From Azospirillum agricola (GTDB lineage: Bacteria; Pseudomonadota; Alphaproteobacteria; Azospirillales; Azospirillaceae): a DNA stretch of 64,000 bases. The position numbers were made by a program, and so were the translations under genes. Below, in pieces: positions 48,708 through 58,005 of this stretch; position 1 is the stretch's first letter; each line of letters begins with the position of its first letter. The DNA lies in contig NZ_JAGINM010000008.1 in the NCBI RefSeq assembly GCF_017876095.1, forward strand, positions 62,001 through 126,000. Reading direction: 5' to 3'. Under the pieces are notes generated by a model. It was given only the letters and a program-made list of their open reading frames with translations, was not told the DNA's origin and did not search any database.

Positions 48708-49253
48708 TCAGCCGCCGGGACGGAAGGCGCGGCAGACCGCCGGGTCGGTTTCGATCCGGCCGGCGCCGATCAGGTCCAGGCAATAGGGGATGGCGGGGAA
48801 CACCGCCATCAGGCAGTCGTGGATCGCCGAGGGCTTGCCCGGCAGGTTGACGATCAGGCTGGAGCCGCGGATCCCCGCCGTCTGGCGCGACAGGATGGCG
48901 GTCGGCACCACCTCCAGGCTGACCTTGCGCATCAGCTCGCCGAAGCCCGGCATCATCTTTTCGCAGACCTGCTCGGTCGCCTCCGGCGTGACGTCGCGCG
49001 GGGCCGGGCCGGTGCCGCCGGTGGTGACGACCAGAGCGCAGCCGGCGACGTCGCACAGCTCCGTCAGGGTGGCGGCGATGCCGTCGCGGTCGTCGGGAAT
49101 GACGCGCGCCTCGGCGACCCAGGGGGAGGCGATGATGCGCGTCAGCTCGTCGCGGATGGCGGGGCCGCCCTTGTCCTCGTAGACGCCCCGGCTGGCGCGG
49201 TCGGAGACGGTGACGATTCCGATCCGCACGGGGCCGGTCGGGGTGATGCTCAT
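48708..49253 (-). CDS. mog: Molybdopterin adenylyltransferase
   Basis: This 181-residue MogA-type enzyme adenylates molybdopterin before molybdenum insertion. Motifs are I-G-I-V-T-V-S-D-R-A-S-R-G, T-T-G-G-T-G-P-A-P-R-D-V-T-P-E-A-T, and the C-terminal S-S-L-I-V-N-L-P-G-K-P-S-A-I. It follows the ferritin-like gene by 13 bp in the same direction. Molybdenum cofactor is needed for nitrate reductases, which fits a denitrification context. Confidence 0.95.
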   Translation of the reverse strand: MSITPTGPVRIGIVTVSDRASRGVYEDKGGPAIRDELTRIIASPWVAEARVIPDDRDGIAATLTELCDVAGCALVVTTGGTGPAPRDVTPEATEQVCEKMMPGFGELMRKVSLEVVPTAILSRQTAGIRGSSLIVNLPGKPSAIHDCLMAVFPAIPYCLDLIGAGRIETDPAVCRAFRPGG

Positions 49254-49266
49254 GCTGCGTTGTCCT

Positions 49267-50175
49267 TCAGGAGGAATGATGGGGAGACGCCAGCCGCGCG
49301 AGGTGGCGGATGCTGGTCTCCTGGAGCGTGAGGGCGCGGCCGAGCACCGCCTCGTCGGTCGCCGTCGCGGCGACGTCGGCGAAGCTTTCGGCCAGCCGCT
49401 CGGTGATGGCGATGGCGGCGGACCAGGGGTCGGCCGTTGCGCCGGTGTTGGTATCGGTGTCGGTGTCGGTTGGAGGGTGGGCGGCCGGTCCGTCGCCGGC
49501 CACCGCCGCCTCCTCGCGCGCGATCTCCGCCAGAAGCGCCGCGCCGGCCGCGTCCCCGTCGGTGGCGAGCCGCTCCGACAGGGCGGCGTGCACGGCGGCG
49601 GCGGCGCCCAGCAGGGAGTGGGCGAGCCGGTCCAGCGCGGCCGGGCTGTCGGCCCGGGCGGGCTTCGCGGCGGCGCCATTCTGGCGGTGGAAGGCTTTGC
49701 GCCGCTCGCGCCGCAGCAGGGCGGCGTGGCCCAGCTCCTCGCGCGCCAGCGATTCGGCGTGGCGGCGCACGGCGTCGTCGCCGGTCCCCGCCGCGATGTG
49801 GCTGTAGAAGGCGAAGGCGCGCTGTTCGTTCACCACCGCCAGCGACAGCGCCTGGTAGGGCGTCAGCCGGGTGCGATCGACCAGATCGTCCCAGGAGGCG
49901 GCGATGTCCGGCGGCAGCAGCCACAGGAAGGAGCCGCCGTCGGGCGCCGCGCGGCCGAGATCCGACGCCCAGCGGCCGATGGCGGTGGTGTGCACCTCCT
50001 CCTCGGCCATCAGGCTGCGGAAGGTGGCGGCGGTGTCGGCCTCCCCCCGCTGCTCCATCAGGACGGCGAGCTGCCCGTAGCGGAGCACCGCCTCGGCTTC
50101 CAGCGCCATGGCGATGCCCAGCAGAACGTCGAGGTCGTCGATCCTGGCGGGCGGTTCCTGGTGCAGCAGCGGCAT
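49267..50175 (-). CDS. Ferritin-like diiron protein
   Basis: This 302-residue protein has a rubrerythrin-like four-helix core. Ligand-like residues are in A-L-E-A-E-A-V-L-R-Y (helix 1), M-A-E-E-E-V-H-T (helix 2), V-N-E-Q-R-A-F-A-F-Y (helix 3) and A-R-E-E-L-G-H-A-A-L (helix 4). The second half (about 175-302) is a further helical region broken by an acidic T-D-T-D-T-D-T-N linker. No rubredoxin domain is present. It is divergent from nosR and precedes mog. It could detoxify peroxide or NO, or handle iron during anaerobic growth; nothing in the sequence decides. Confidence 0.78.
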   Translation of the reverse strand: MPLLHQEPPARIDDLDVLLGIAMALEAEAVLRYGQLAVLMEQRGEADTAATFRSLMAEEEVHTTAIGRWASDLGRAAPDGGSFLWLLPPDIAASWDDLVDRTRLTPYQALSLAVVNEQRAFAFYSHIAAGTGDDAVRRHAESLAREELGHAALLRRERRKAFHRQNGAAAKPARADSPAALDRLAHSLLGAAAAVHAALSERLATDGDAAGAALLAEIAREEAAVAGDGPAAHPPTDTDTDTNTGATADPWSAAIAITERLAESFADVAATATDEAVLGRALTLQETSIRHLARLASPHHSS

Positions 50176-50250
50176 CGGCGCAACCTCCTTCCTCGGGGAT
50201 TTTCTCTGCAAGATTGCATAAAATGATAAAGGTTTAAACTTTTGAGCGAC

Positions 50251-50264
50251 TTGACCGCGGTCAA
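50251..50264. promoter_or_regulatory. Fnr/Dnr box shared by nosR and ferritin-mog
   Basis: TTGAC-CGCG-GTCAA is a perfect palindrome between the divergent genes. On the minus strand TATCAT (50223-50228) would place the start at about 50216, 41.5 bp from the box centre, an ideal class II position. On the plus strand TAGTGT (50289-50294) gives about 43. Confidence 0.8.
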
Positions 50265-50355
50265 GGATGGTCCGGTTCAACGGGTCCCTAGTGTGAATGC
50301 CTCGCGCCTCCGACGCGGACGGCCACATCGGAAACGACGCTGAACGGCGCTTCTC

Positions 50356-52689
50356 ATGCTGACGGGTTCGACCACAAGTTTCTGGGCCAAGAGTTTCCGG
50401 GCCAAATCTCTCCGGGCCAAATCTCTCAGGGCCGGGGGTTTCTGGAGCCGGCTGCGCGCCGGCTGCCTCGCGGGCCTTCTGCTGTGCGGCGGGACCGGCG
50501 GGGCGCTGGCGGCGGAGCCACGCGGCGGCGCCGTCGTCGAGCGCTTCATCGGCATGGTGCAGCCGGGCGACCTCGTGCCCGGCGCCGACCGCTTCGGGCC
50601 GGCGGCGGCGAACGCGCCGATCCTGCCGGTCTACAAGGGCTCGGCGCTGGTCGGCCATGCCTATCTGACCTCCGACTTCGTGAACACCACCGGCTATTCC
50701 GGCCGGCCGATCCATGTGCTGGTGGGCCTGAGCCCCGACGGTGTCGTGACCGGCGCCAGGATGGTCGACCATCACGAGCCGATCGTGCTGGTCGGCATCC
50801 CGATCGCCCGCATCACCAGCTTCATCGATGGCTATGTCGGGCGCAACGTGCTGGAGCTGGCGCGGCAAAACGTCTCAAGCCCGCCGGTGGACATCGTGTC
50901 GGGCGCCACCGTGACGGTGATGGTGATCGGCGATTCGATCATCCGCTCCGGCAAGAAGGTGATGCAGGCGCTCGGCAAGGGCGGCGCCGAGGCGGCCACC
51001 CCGGCGGTGGTCCGCGGCATCGACCCGTCGAGGACCGGCACCGAGGATTGGGCGACGCTGGTCGGCGACGGCTCGGTCCGCCGCCTGACCCTGACGGTCG
51101 GCGAGGTCAACGCCGCCTTCGAGCGCACTGGCAAGCCCGAGGCCATCGCCCGCCCCGAGCCGGGCGCCGCCGACGAGACCTTCATCGACCTCTACGCCGG
51201 CCTCGCCACCATCCCCGTGATCGGCCGTTCGCTGCTCGGCGACGCGGAGTACGAGGCGATGCTCCAGCGGCTGAAGCCGGGGCAGCACGCCATCGTCGTC
51301 GCCGGCCAGGGCCGTTATTCCTTCAAGGGGTCGGGCTATGTGCGCGGCGGCATCTTCGACCGCTTCGAGCTGATCCAGCACGAGGGCGCCGTCCGCTTCC
51401 GCGACAAGACGCACAAGCGGCTGGGCGGCGTCGCGGCGGCGGGAGCCCCCGATTTCCCGGAAGCCGGCCTGTTCATCCTGCCGGAAGGCACCGAGTTCAA
51501 CCCGGCCGACCCGTGGCGCCTGCAACTGCTGGTGCAGCGGGCGACGGCGGCGCTCGACAAGGCGTTCGTCACCTTCGACCTCGGCTACCAGCCGCCGGAC
51601 AAGTACCTGAAGAGCGAGCCGGTCGCGGCCCCCGCCGTTGCCGCCGCTCCCGCCGCGCCCGCGTCCTCCGTCGCCGCAGCCGATCCGGTCGAACCGGAGG
51701 CGGCGGAGCCGGCCGAGGTGCCGCTGTGGCAGCGCATCTGGGAGAACCGGCTGGTCGACATCGCCATCACCAGCGTCGCCATCCTGCTGCTGACCGGCAT
51801 CTTCTTCTTCCAGGACCAGATCGTGAAGCGGCCGGCGCTGTACGAGCGGCTGCGGCTGGGCTTCCTGGTCTTCACGCTGGTCTGGCTCGGCTGGATCGCC
51901 CACGCCCAGCTGTCGGTCGTCAACGTCCTGACCTTCGCCAACGCGCTGCGCACCGACTTCCGCTGGGATTATTTCCTGATGGACCCGCTGGTGTTCATCC
52001 TCTGGTGCTCGGTGGCGGCATCGCTGCTGTTCTGGGGGCGCGGCGCCTTCTGCGGCTGGCTCTGCCCGTTCGGCGCGCTCCAGGAGCTGGCGAGCAAGGC
52101 GGCGAAGAAAGTCGGCATCCGCCAGATCGCGGTGCCCTTCGGGCTGCACCAGCGGCTGTGGCCGATCAAGTACATCGTCTTCCTGGCGCTGTTCGGCCTG
52201 TCCTTCTATTCGCTGGCCACGGCCGAGCGGATGGCCGAGGTCGAGCCGTTCAAGACCGCCATCATCCTGCATTTCATCCGCGACTGGTGGTTCGTGCTGT
52301 TCGCCGTGGCGCTGCTCGCCGCCGGGCTGTTCGTCGAGCGCTTCTTCTGCCGCTACCTCTGCCCGCTGGGCGCGGCTCTGGCGATCCCCGGCCGGATGCG
52401 GATGTTCGACTGGCTGAAGCGCTACAGCGAATGCGGCAGCCCGTGCCGGCGCTGCGCCAACGAATGCCCGGTGCAGGCGATCCACCCCGACGGATCGATC
52501 AACCCCAACGAATGCATCCAGTGCCTCCACTGCCAGGTGCTCTACCACCACGACCGCAAATGCCCGGTGGTGATCCAGAAGCGCCTGAAGCGGGAGCGCC
52601 GCGAGGCGAGCGCCACGGCCGAGGCCGCGCCGCGCGCGCCGGTGCTGACCAGCGACCCCGCGACCGGGCGGCTTACCGCCCGGCCCTGA
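50356..52689 (+). CDS. nosR: NosR, nitrous oxide reductase regulator and electron donor
   Basis: This is a 777-residue membrane flavoprotein and iron-sulfur protein needed for nos expression and electron delivery to NosZ. A long N-terminus with a signal-like helix ([10 protein letters not shown]) precedes the periplasmic FMN-binding domain (about 85-200), whose attachment motif is V-S-G-A-T-V-T. Helices follow from about 475. The C-terminal domain has C-G-W-L-C-P and C-R-Y-L-C-P and two ferredoxin motifs, [13 protein letters not shown] and C-I-Q-C-L-H-C. A 15-bp triple repeat lengthens the N-terminus. Confidence 0.96.
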   Translation: MLTGSTTSFWAKSFRAKSLRAKSLRAGGFWSRLRAGCLAGLLLCGGTGGALAAEPRGGAVVERFIGMVQPGDLVPGADRFGPAAANAPILPVYKGSALVGHAYLTSDFVNTTGYSGRPIHVLVGLSPDGVVTGARMVDHHEPIVLVGIPIARITSFIDGYVGRNVLELARQNVSSPPVDIVSGATVTVMVIGDSIIRSGKKVMQALGKGGAEAATPAVVRGIDPSRTGTEDWATLVGDGSVRRLTLTVGEVNAAFERTGKPEAIARPEPGAADETFIDLYAGLATIPVIGRSLLGDAEYEAMLQRLKPGQHAIVVAGQGRYSFKGSGYVRGGIFDRFELIQHEGAVRFRDKTHKRLGGVAAAGAPDFPEAGLFILPEGTEFNPADPWRLQLLVQRATAALDKAFVTFDLGYQPPDKYLKSEPVAAPAVAAAPAAPASSVAAADPVEPEAAEPAEVPLWQRIWENRLVDIAITSVAILLLTGIFFFQDQIVKRPALYERLRLGFLVFTLVWLGWIAHAQLSVVNVLTFANALRTDFRWDYFLMDPLVFILWCSVAASLLFWGRGAFCGWLCPFGALQELASKAAKKVGIRQIAVPFGLHQRLWPIKYIVFLALFGLSFYSLATAERMAEVEPFKTAIILHFIRDWWFVLFAVALLAAGLFVERFFCRYLCPLGAALAIPGRMRMFDWLKRYSECGSPCRRCANECPVQAIHPDGSINPNECIQCLHCQVLYHHDRKCPVVIQKRLKRERREASATAEAAPRAPVLTSDPATGRLTARP
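50384..50428 (+). repeat. 15-bp tandem repeat in nosR leader
   Basis: Three units (GGGCCAAGAGTTTCC, then twice GGGCCAAATCTCTC with C or A at the end) encode [15 protein letters not shown] ahead of the signal helix. The unit is in frame, so slippage only changes the length of the basic N-region. Confidence 0.85.
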
Positions 52690-52762
52690 AGAAACGGACC
52701 AACCAACACCCGGCCTCCCGGCCGGGAAAGCCCCCGCGACGGGGCCAAGAACGGAGAAGGAC

Positions 52763-54709
52763 ATGACGGACGAGAAGGCCAAACCGGTGTTGGGCGCCGT
52801 GAACCGGCGCGATCTGCTGGGCGGCACCGCGAAGGTCGCGGCGCTGGCCGGGCTGGCGGGCGCCGCCGGTGGTGCCGCGATCGGCGGCGGTTCGCTGATG
52901 GGCGCCGCCCCGGCCCAGGCGGCGACCGCCGCCCCCGGCAAGCAGGTCTACGAGGTGAAGCCGGGCGATCTCGACGAGTATTACGTGTTCCACTCCGGCG
53001 GCCATTCCGGCGAGGTCCGCATCATGGGCGCGCCGTCGATGCGCGAGCTGATGCGCATCCCGGTGTTCAACCGCTGCTCGGCCACCGGCTGGGGCCTGAC
53101 CAACGAGAGCCGCAAGATCCTGCTGGCCCACCAGACTCCCGAGACGAAGAAGTTCCTGGAGACGCGCGGCGGCGAGTATTTCAACGGCGACCTGCACCAC
53201 CCGCACATGTCCTTCACCGACGGGACCTACGACGGGCGCTACATCTTCGCCAACGACAAGGCGAACTCGCGGGTCGTGCGCATCCGCTGCGACATCATGA
53301 AGGCCGACACGATCATCGAGATCCCGAACGCCTCGGGCATCCACGGCCTGCGCCTCCAGAAGTACCCGCGCACCGGCTACGTCTTCTGCAACGGCGAGCA
53401 GCGGGTGCCGACGCCCAACGACGGCAAGATCCTCGACGAACCCAAGAGCTACCGCTCGCACTTCACGGCCATCGACGGCGACGCGATGAAGGTGGCGTGG
53501 CAGGTGCGGGTGGACGGCAACCTCGACAACACCGACGCCGACTACCAGGGCAAATACGTCTTCTCGACCTGCTACAACTCGGAGGAGGGCGTCACCACCG
53601 CCGAGATGACCGGCAACGAGCAGGATTGGCTGGTCGTCTTCAACATCAAGCGCATCGAGGAGGCGGTGAAGGCCGGCAAGGTCGAGATGCACAACGGCGT
53701 CCCCGTGGTGGACGGCCGTCACGGCACCCCCTACACCCGCTACATCCCGATCCCCAACAGCCCGCACGGCGTCAACACCGCGCCCGACGGCATCCACGTC
53801 ACCATCAACGGCAAGCTGTCGCCGACCGTCTCGGTCATGGACGTGCGCAAGCTCGACGATCTGTTCGACGACAAGATCAAGCCGCGCGACGTCATCGTCG
53901 CCGAGCCGCAGGTCGGCCTGGGTCCGCTCCACACCGCCTATGACGGGCGCGGCAACGCCTACACCACCCTGTTCCTCGACAGCCAGGTGGTGAAGTGGAA
54001 CATCGACAAGGCGGTCCGCGCCTTCAAGGGCGAGAAGGTCGATCCCATCATCCAGAAGCTCGACGTCCACTACCAGCCGGGCCACCTGCACAGCTCCATG
54101 GGGCAGACCAAGGAGGCCGACGGCAAGTGGCTGATCGTGCTGAACAAGTTCTCCAAGGACCGCTTCCTCAACGTCGGCCCGCTGAAGCCGGAGAACGACC
54201 AGCTCATCGACATCTCGGGCGACGAGATGAAGCTGGTGCATGACGGCCCCACCTTCGCCGAGCCGCACGACACGCTGATCGTCCACCGCTCCAAAGTGAA
54301 CCCGAAGAGCGTCTACACCCGCGACGACCCGATGTGGGAGGACGCCCGCCAGCAGGCGAAGAAGGACGGGGTCGATCTCGACAACGACGCCAAGGTGATC
54401 CGCGACGGCAACAAGGTCCGCGTCTACATGTGGAGCCGGGCGCCCGCCTTCGGCCTGGAGGAATTCAAGGTCCGCCAAGGCGACGAGGTGACGGTCTTCA
54501 TCTCCAACATGGACGATGTGGACGACCTGACGCACGGCTTCACCATGACCAACCATGGTGTGTGCATGGAGATCGGGCCGCAGCAGACCGCGTCGGTGAC
54601 CTTCACGGCCGACCGTCCCGGCGTGCACTGGTACTATTGCCAGTGGTTCTGCCACGCCCTGCACATGGAGATGGGTGGCCGCATGCTCGTCGAGCCGCGC
54701 AGCACCTGA
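52763..54709 (+). CDS. nosZ: Nitrous oxide reductase, clade I (Tat-exported)
   Basis: This 648-residue multicopper enzyme reduces N2O to N2 in the periplasm. The N-terminal [10 protein letters not shown] is a Tat signal, the mark of clade I NosZ. The seven-bladed propeller that holds CuZ spans about 60-520 (H-H-P-H-M-S-F, P-H-G-V-N, H-L-H-S-S-M). The C-terminal cupredoxin has the CuA ligands in [13 protein letters not shown]. It lies 73 bp after nosR. The palindromic pair at 54720 follows the stop and may protect or uncouple its mRNA. Confidence 0.98.
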   Translation: MTDEKAKPVLGAVNRRDLLGGTAKVAALAGLAGAAGGAAIGGGSLMGAAPAQAATAAPGKQVYEVKPGDLDEYYVFHSGGHSGEVRIMGAPSMRELMRIPVFNRCSATGWGLTNESRKILLAHQTPETKKFLETRGGEYFNGDLHHPHMSFTDGTYDGRYIFANDKANSRVVRIRCDIMKADTIIEIPNASGIHGLRLQKYPRTGYVFCNGEQRVPTPNDGKILDEPKSYRSHFTAIDGDAMKVAWQVRVDGNLDNTDADYQGKYVFSTCYNSEEGVTTAEMTGNEQDWLVVFNIKRIEEAVKAGKVEMHNGVPVVDGRHGTPYTRYIPIPNSPHGVNTAPDGIHVTINGKLSPTVSVMDVRKLDDLFDDKIKPRDVIVAEPQVGLGPLHTAYDGRGNAYTTLFLDSQVVKWNIDKAVRAFKGEKVDPIIQKLDVHYQPGHLHSSMGQTKEADGKWLIVLNKFSKDRFLNVGPLKPENDQLIDISGDEMKLVHDGPTFAEPHDTLIVHRSKVNPKSVYTRDDPMWEDARQQAKKDGVDLDNDAKVIRDGNKVRVYMWSRAPAFGLEEFKVRQGDEVTVFISNMDDVDDLTHGFTMTNHGVCMEIGPQQTASVTFTADRPGVHWYYCQWFCHALHMEMGGRMLVEPRST

Positions 54710-54719
54710 TGTGAACCCT

Positions 54720-54836
54720 CCCTCTCCCGCCCCGGGAGAGGGAAGGGTGAGGGGCTGTCGGGCGTGGAACGAAATCCATGTCCCGCTCGCCCCTCACCCG
54801 GCCCTGCGGGCCACCCTCTCCCGGGGCGGGAGAGGG
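54720..54836. repeat. Inverted pair of REP-like palindromes
   Basis: The unit CCCTCTCCCG-CCCCGGGAGAGGG followed by GGGTGAGGGG (54720-54754) reappears as its exact reverse complement at 54790-54799 and 54814-54836, with the small palindrome GGCCC-TGC-GGGCC between. The whole forms a large stem between nosZ and nosD. The core is shared with the elements at 34.6 and 39.1 kb. Confidence 0.9.
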
Positions 54837-54860
54837 GGACAGCCGACGATAGGTCACGCC

Positions 54861-56222
54861 ATGCTTCTCCGTCTCACCCTGCCGATCGCCGCCACCGCTG
54901 CCGTTGCCGCGCTCTGCGGCCCGGCCCTGGCCGCGACCGTCGCGGTGCCGCCGGGCGGGCTGGAGGCGGCGCTCGCCGCCGCGCAACCCGGCGACACGCT
55001 GCGGCTGGCGCCCGGCGTCCATCCCGGCCCGGTGACGGTCTCCACCAGCGTGACGCTGGAGGGCGAGCCGGGCGCGGTGATCGACGGCGGCGGGCGGGGC
55101 AGCGTGCTGACCGTGCTCGCCCCCGACGTCGCCGTGCGCGGCGTCGAGGTCCGCAACTCCGGCCTCAGCCTGTTCGAGCAGAACGCCGGCATCTTCCTCG
55201 GCAAGGCGGCCAAGCGGGCGGTGGTCGAGGACAACCGGCTGCGCGACAACCTGATCGGGATCTATGTCTGGGGCGCCGACGAGAGCCTCGTCCGCCGCAA
55301 CGACGTCGCCGGCCGCACCGACCTGCGCGTGTCGGAGCGCGGCAACGGCATCCAGATCTGGAACGCGCCGGGCGCGAAGGTCCTCGACAACAGCGTGCGG
55401 GACGGGCGCGACGGCATCTTCACCACCACCTCGCGCCGGAACGTCTTCGCCGGGAACCGTTTCGAGCGGGTCCGCTTCGCCGTCCACTACATGTACACGG
55501 ATGATTCCGAGGTGTCGGGCAACGTCTCGCTCGGCAACAACATCGGCTACGCGATCATGTACTCGAACAGGCTGACGATCCGGAACAACCGCTCGGTCGC
55601 CGACCGCGAGCATGGAATGCTGCTGAACGCCGCCAACGGCTCGGTGATCGAGGGCAACAGCGTGCAGGGCCGCTTCGCCGGCGCCACCTCCGACAGCGGC
55701 GAGGCGCTGCCCGACAGCGACATCCCGCGCGACAGCGAGGCGATGAGCGACCGGCTGCGCAGCGGCACCTGGAAATGCGTCTTCATCTACAACGCCAACA
55801 AGAACCGCTTCGTCGGCAACCGTTTCGACGGCTGCGAGATCGGCGTCCACTTCACCGCCGGGTCGGAGCGCAACGCGATGACCGGCAACGCCTTCGTCGG
55901 CAACCGCACCCAGGTCAAGTATGTCGGCACCCGCTCGCTCGACTGGTCGGAGAAGGGGCGCGGCAACTATTGGAGCGACAACGCCGCCTTCGACCTGAAC
56001 GGCGACGGCATCGCCGACGAGGCCTACCGGCCGAACGACGTGGTGGACCGCGTCATGTGGGCCTACCCGGCGGCCAAGCTGCTGATGAACAGCCCCGGCA
56101 TGCAGGTGATCCGCTGGGCGCAGAAGCAGTTCCCCGCCCTGCACCCCGGCGGCGTGATCGATTCGGCGCCCCTGATGGCGCCCCCCGCCGGGCCGCAACT
56201 GGCCGAAAGGACCGCACCATGA
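54861..56222 (+). CDS. nosD: NosD, periplasmic copper maturation factor
   Basis: This 453-residue secreted protein has a Sec signal (A-A-T-A-A-V-A-A-L-C-G-P-A-L-A-A) and right-handed beta-helix repeats (G-N-x-V, N-R-F, V-E-D-N-R-L and similar turns). It works with NosF and NosY to deliver copper or sulfur for CuZ assembly in NosZ. The stop overlaps nosF (ATGA). The start is the ATG with a recognisable signal peptide; the frame extends upstream into the palindromic repeat, which is not coding. Confidence 0.95.
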   Translation: MLLRLTLPIAATAAVAALCGPALAATVAVPPGGLEAALAAAQPGDTLRLAPGVHPGPVTVSTSVTLEGEPGAVIDGGGRGSVLTVLAPDVAVRGVEVRNSGLSLFEQNAGIFLGKAAKRAVVEDNRLRDNLIGIYVWGADESLVRRNDVAGRTDLRVSERGNGIQIWNAPGAKVLDNSVRDGRDGIFTTTSRRNVFAGNRFERVRFAVHYMYTDDSEVSGNVSLGNNIGYAIMYSNRLTIRNNRSVADREHGMLLNAANGSVIEGNSVQGRFAGATSDSGEALPDSDIPRDSEAMSDRLRSGTWKCVFIYNANKNRFVGNRFDGCEIGVHFTAGSERNAMTGNAFVGNRTQVKYVGTRSLDWSEKGRGNYWSDNAAFDLNGDGIADEAYRPNDVVDRVMWAYPAAKLLMNSPGMQVIRWAQKQFPALHPGGVIDSAPLMAPPAGPQLAERTAP

Positions 56223-57178
56223 GCAAGGAACCCACCATCAGGGTGGAGGGCGTCTCCAAGCGCTACGGCGAGCAATACGCGGTGCGCGGCGTCGATCTGG
56301 CGCTGATGCCCGGCGAATGCGTGGCGATGGTCGGCCACAACGGCGCCGGCAAGAGCTCGCTGATCAAGCTGATGCTCGGGCTGACCACGCCGACCGAGGG
56401 GCGCCTGACCGTGCTCGGCGGCGACCCGGCGAGCGCCGCCGCCTCCGCCATCCGCCGCCAGGTCGGCTTCCTGCCGGAGAACGTCGCCTTCCACCCCAGC
56501 ATAACCGGGCGCGAGACGCTGGACTTCTACGCCCGGCTGAAGGGTGTCGCGACCGCCGGCAACCCGGCTTTGTTCGAGCGCGTCGGGTTGGAGCCCGCCG
56601 CCGTGGCGCGCCGCGTCGGCACCTATTCCAAGGGGATGCGGCAACGGCTTGCGCTGGCGCAGGCGCTGCTCGGCGGGCCGAGGGTGCTGTTCCTCGACGA
56701 GCCGACGACCGGCCTCGACCCGGCGCTGCGCCAGAGCTTCTACGAGATCGTTGCCGACCTGCGCGACGCCGGCACCACCGTGCTGCTGTGCAGCCACGCC
56801 CTGACCGAACTGGAGGGGCAGGCCGACCGCGTCGTGGTGATGAGCCGGGGCCGCAAGGTCGCCGACGGCTCGCTCGCCACGCTGCGCGGGCTGGCGCGGC
56901 TGCCGGTGCGCATCCGCCTGACCCTGGCCGACGGCGATGTCGACGGCCTCGCCCGCCGGATCGGCGAGGGGGCGGCGCTGACCCGTCTGGCCGGCGGCGT
57001 GGTCGAGCTGGCCTGCGCCAACGACGACAAGGTCGGGCTGGTCCGCCGCATCGCCTGCGACGGGCCGGCGGTGCGCGACATCGAGATCGTGCAGCCGAGC
57101 CTGGACGAGATGTACGCCCATTTCCTGCGCCGGCCCGATGCGCTGGGGCCGGACAGCCTGGCGGAGGCCGCCGAATGA
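56219..57178 (+). CDS. nosF: NosF, ABC transporter ATPase
   Basis: This 319-residue ATPase has Walker A G-H-N-G-A-G-K-S-S, signature Y-S-K-G-M-R-Q-R-L-A-L-A and Walker B V-L-F-L-D-E-P-T-T-G-L-D-P. The stretch P-E-N-V-A-F is typical of the subfamily. It pairs with NosY and acts on NosD to mature the NosZ copper site. It is coupled by 4-bp overlaps with nosD and nosY. Confidence 0.96.
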   Translation: MSKEPTIRVEGVSKRYGEQYAVRGVDLALMPGECVAMVGHNGAGKSSLIKLMLGLTTPTEGRLTVLGGDPASAAASAIRRQVGFLPENVAFHPSITGRETLDFYARLKGVATAGNPALFERVGLEPAAVARRVGTYSKGMRQRLALAQALLGGPRVLFLDEPTTGLDPALRQSFYEIVADLRDAGTTVLLCSHALTELEGQADRVVVMSRGRKVADGSLATLRGLARLPVRIRLTLADGDVDGLARRIGEGAALTRLAGGVVELACANDDKVGLVRRIACDGPAVRDIEIVQPSLDEMYAHFLRRPDALGPDSLAEAAE

Positions 57179-58005
57179 CCACGCTCCTCATCATCGCCGC
57201 CAAGGAAATCCGCGAGGCCTTTCGCAACCGCTGGGTCGTCGCCACCACGCTGCTGATGGCGGCGCTCGCCCTGACGCTGAGCTTCCTCGGCGCCGCGCCC
57301 ACCGGCACGGTCGGCGTCGGCCGGATCGAGGTCACCATCGTCAGCCTGTCGAGCCTGACCATCTTCCTGCTGCCGCTGATCGCGCTGCTGCTGTCCTTCG
57401 ACGCGGTGGTCGGCGAGATCGACCGGGGCACCATGACGCTGCTGCTCTCCTACCCGGTGGCGCGCTGGCAGGTGCTGCTCGGCAAGTTCCTCGGCCACGC
57501 GGCGATCATCGCCTTCGCCACGGTGCTCGGCTACGGCTCCGCCGGGGCGGCGCTGGCCTGGAGCGGGGCGGCGGTCGGGCCGGAGAGCTGGCAGGCCTAC
57601 GGCGCCATGATCGGATCGAGCGTGCTGCTGGGGGCGGCCTTCACCGCGCTCGGCTACCTCGCCTCGACGCTGGTGCGCGACCGTGGGACGGCGGCCGGCA
57701 TCGCGGTGGCGCTCTGGCTCGGCTTCGTCCTGCTCTACGACATGGGGCTGCTCGGGCTGCTGGTCGCCGACGGCGGCAAGACGGTGAACGCCGAGCTGCT
57801 GAACGCGCTGCTGCTCGCCAACCCGGCCGACGCCTACCGGCTGTTCAACCTGACCGGCTTCAAGAACGTCAGCCTGCTGGCGGGAACCGCCGGGCTGGCC
57901 TCGCAGGTGCAGGTCTCGGGCGGGGTGCTGCTCGGCGTGCTGGCCGCCTGGGTGGCGGCGCCGCTGGGGCTGGCGGTCCTGCTCTTTTCAAGAAAGCAAA
58001 TCTGA
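57175..58005 (+). CDS. nosY: NosY, ABC transporter permease
   Basis: This 276-residue inner-membrane protein has six predicted helices and the N-terminal cytoplasmic helix I-I-A-A-K-E-I-R-E-A-F-R-N-R-W. The loop F-D-A-V-V-G-E-I-D-R-G-T-M-T-L-L-L-S-Y-P-V is diagnostic for NosY-type ABC-2 permeases. The stop overlaps the nosL start (TGATG). Confidence 0.95.
   Translation: MTTLLIIAAKEIREAFRNRWVVATTLLMAALALTLSFLGAAPTGTVGVGRIEVTIVSLSSLTIFLLPLIALLLSFDAVVGEIDRGTMTLLLSYPVARWQVLLGKFLGHAAIIAFATVLGYGSAGAALAWSGAAVGPESWQAYGAMIGSSVLLGAAFTALGYLASTLVRDRGTAAGIAVALWLGFVLLYDMGLLGLLVADGGKTVNAELLNALLLANPADAYRLFNLTGFKNVSLLAGTAGLASQVQVSGGVLLGVLAAWVAAPLGLAVLLFSRKQI

Noticed and set aside
54720..54836. Repeats between nosZ and nosD as a CRISPR array
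   Set aside because: There are only two units, in inverted orientation, with no regular spacers and no cas genes.
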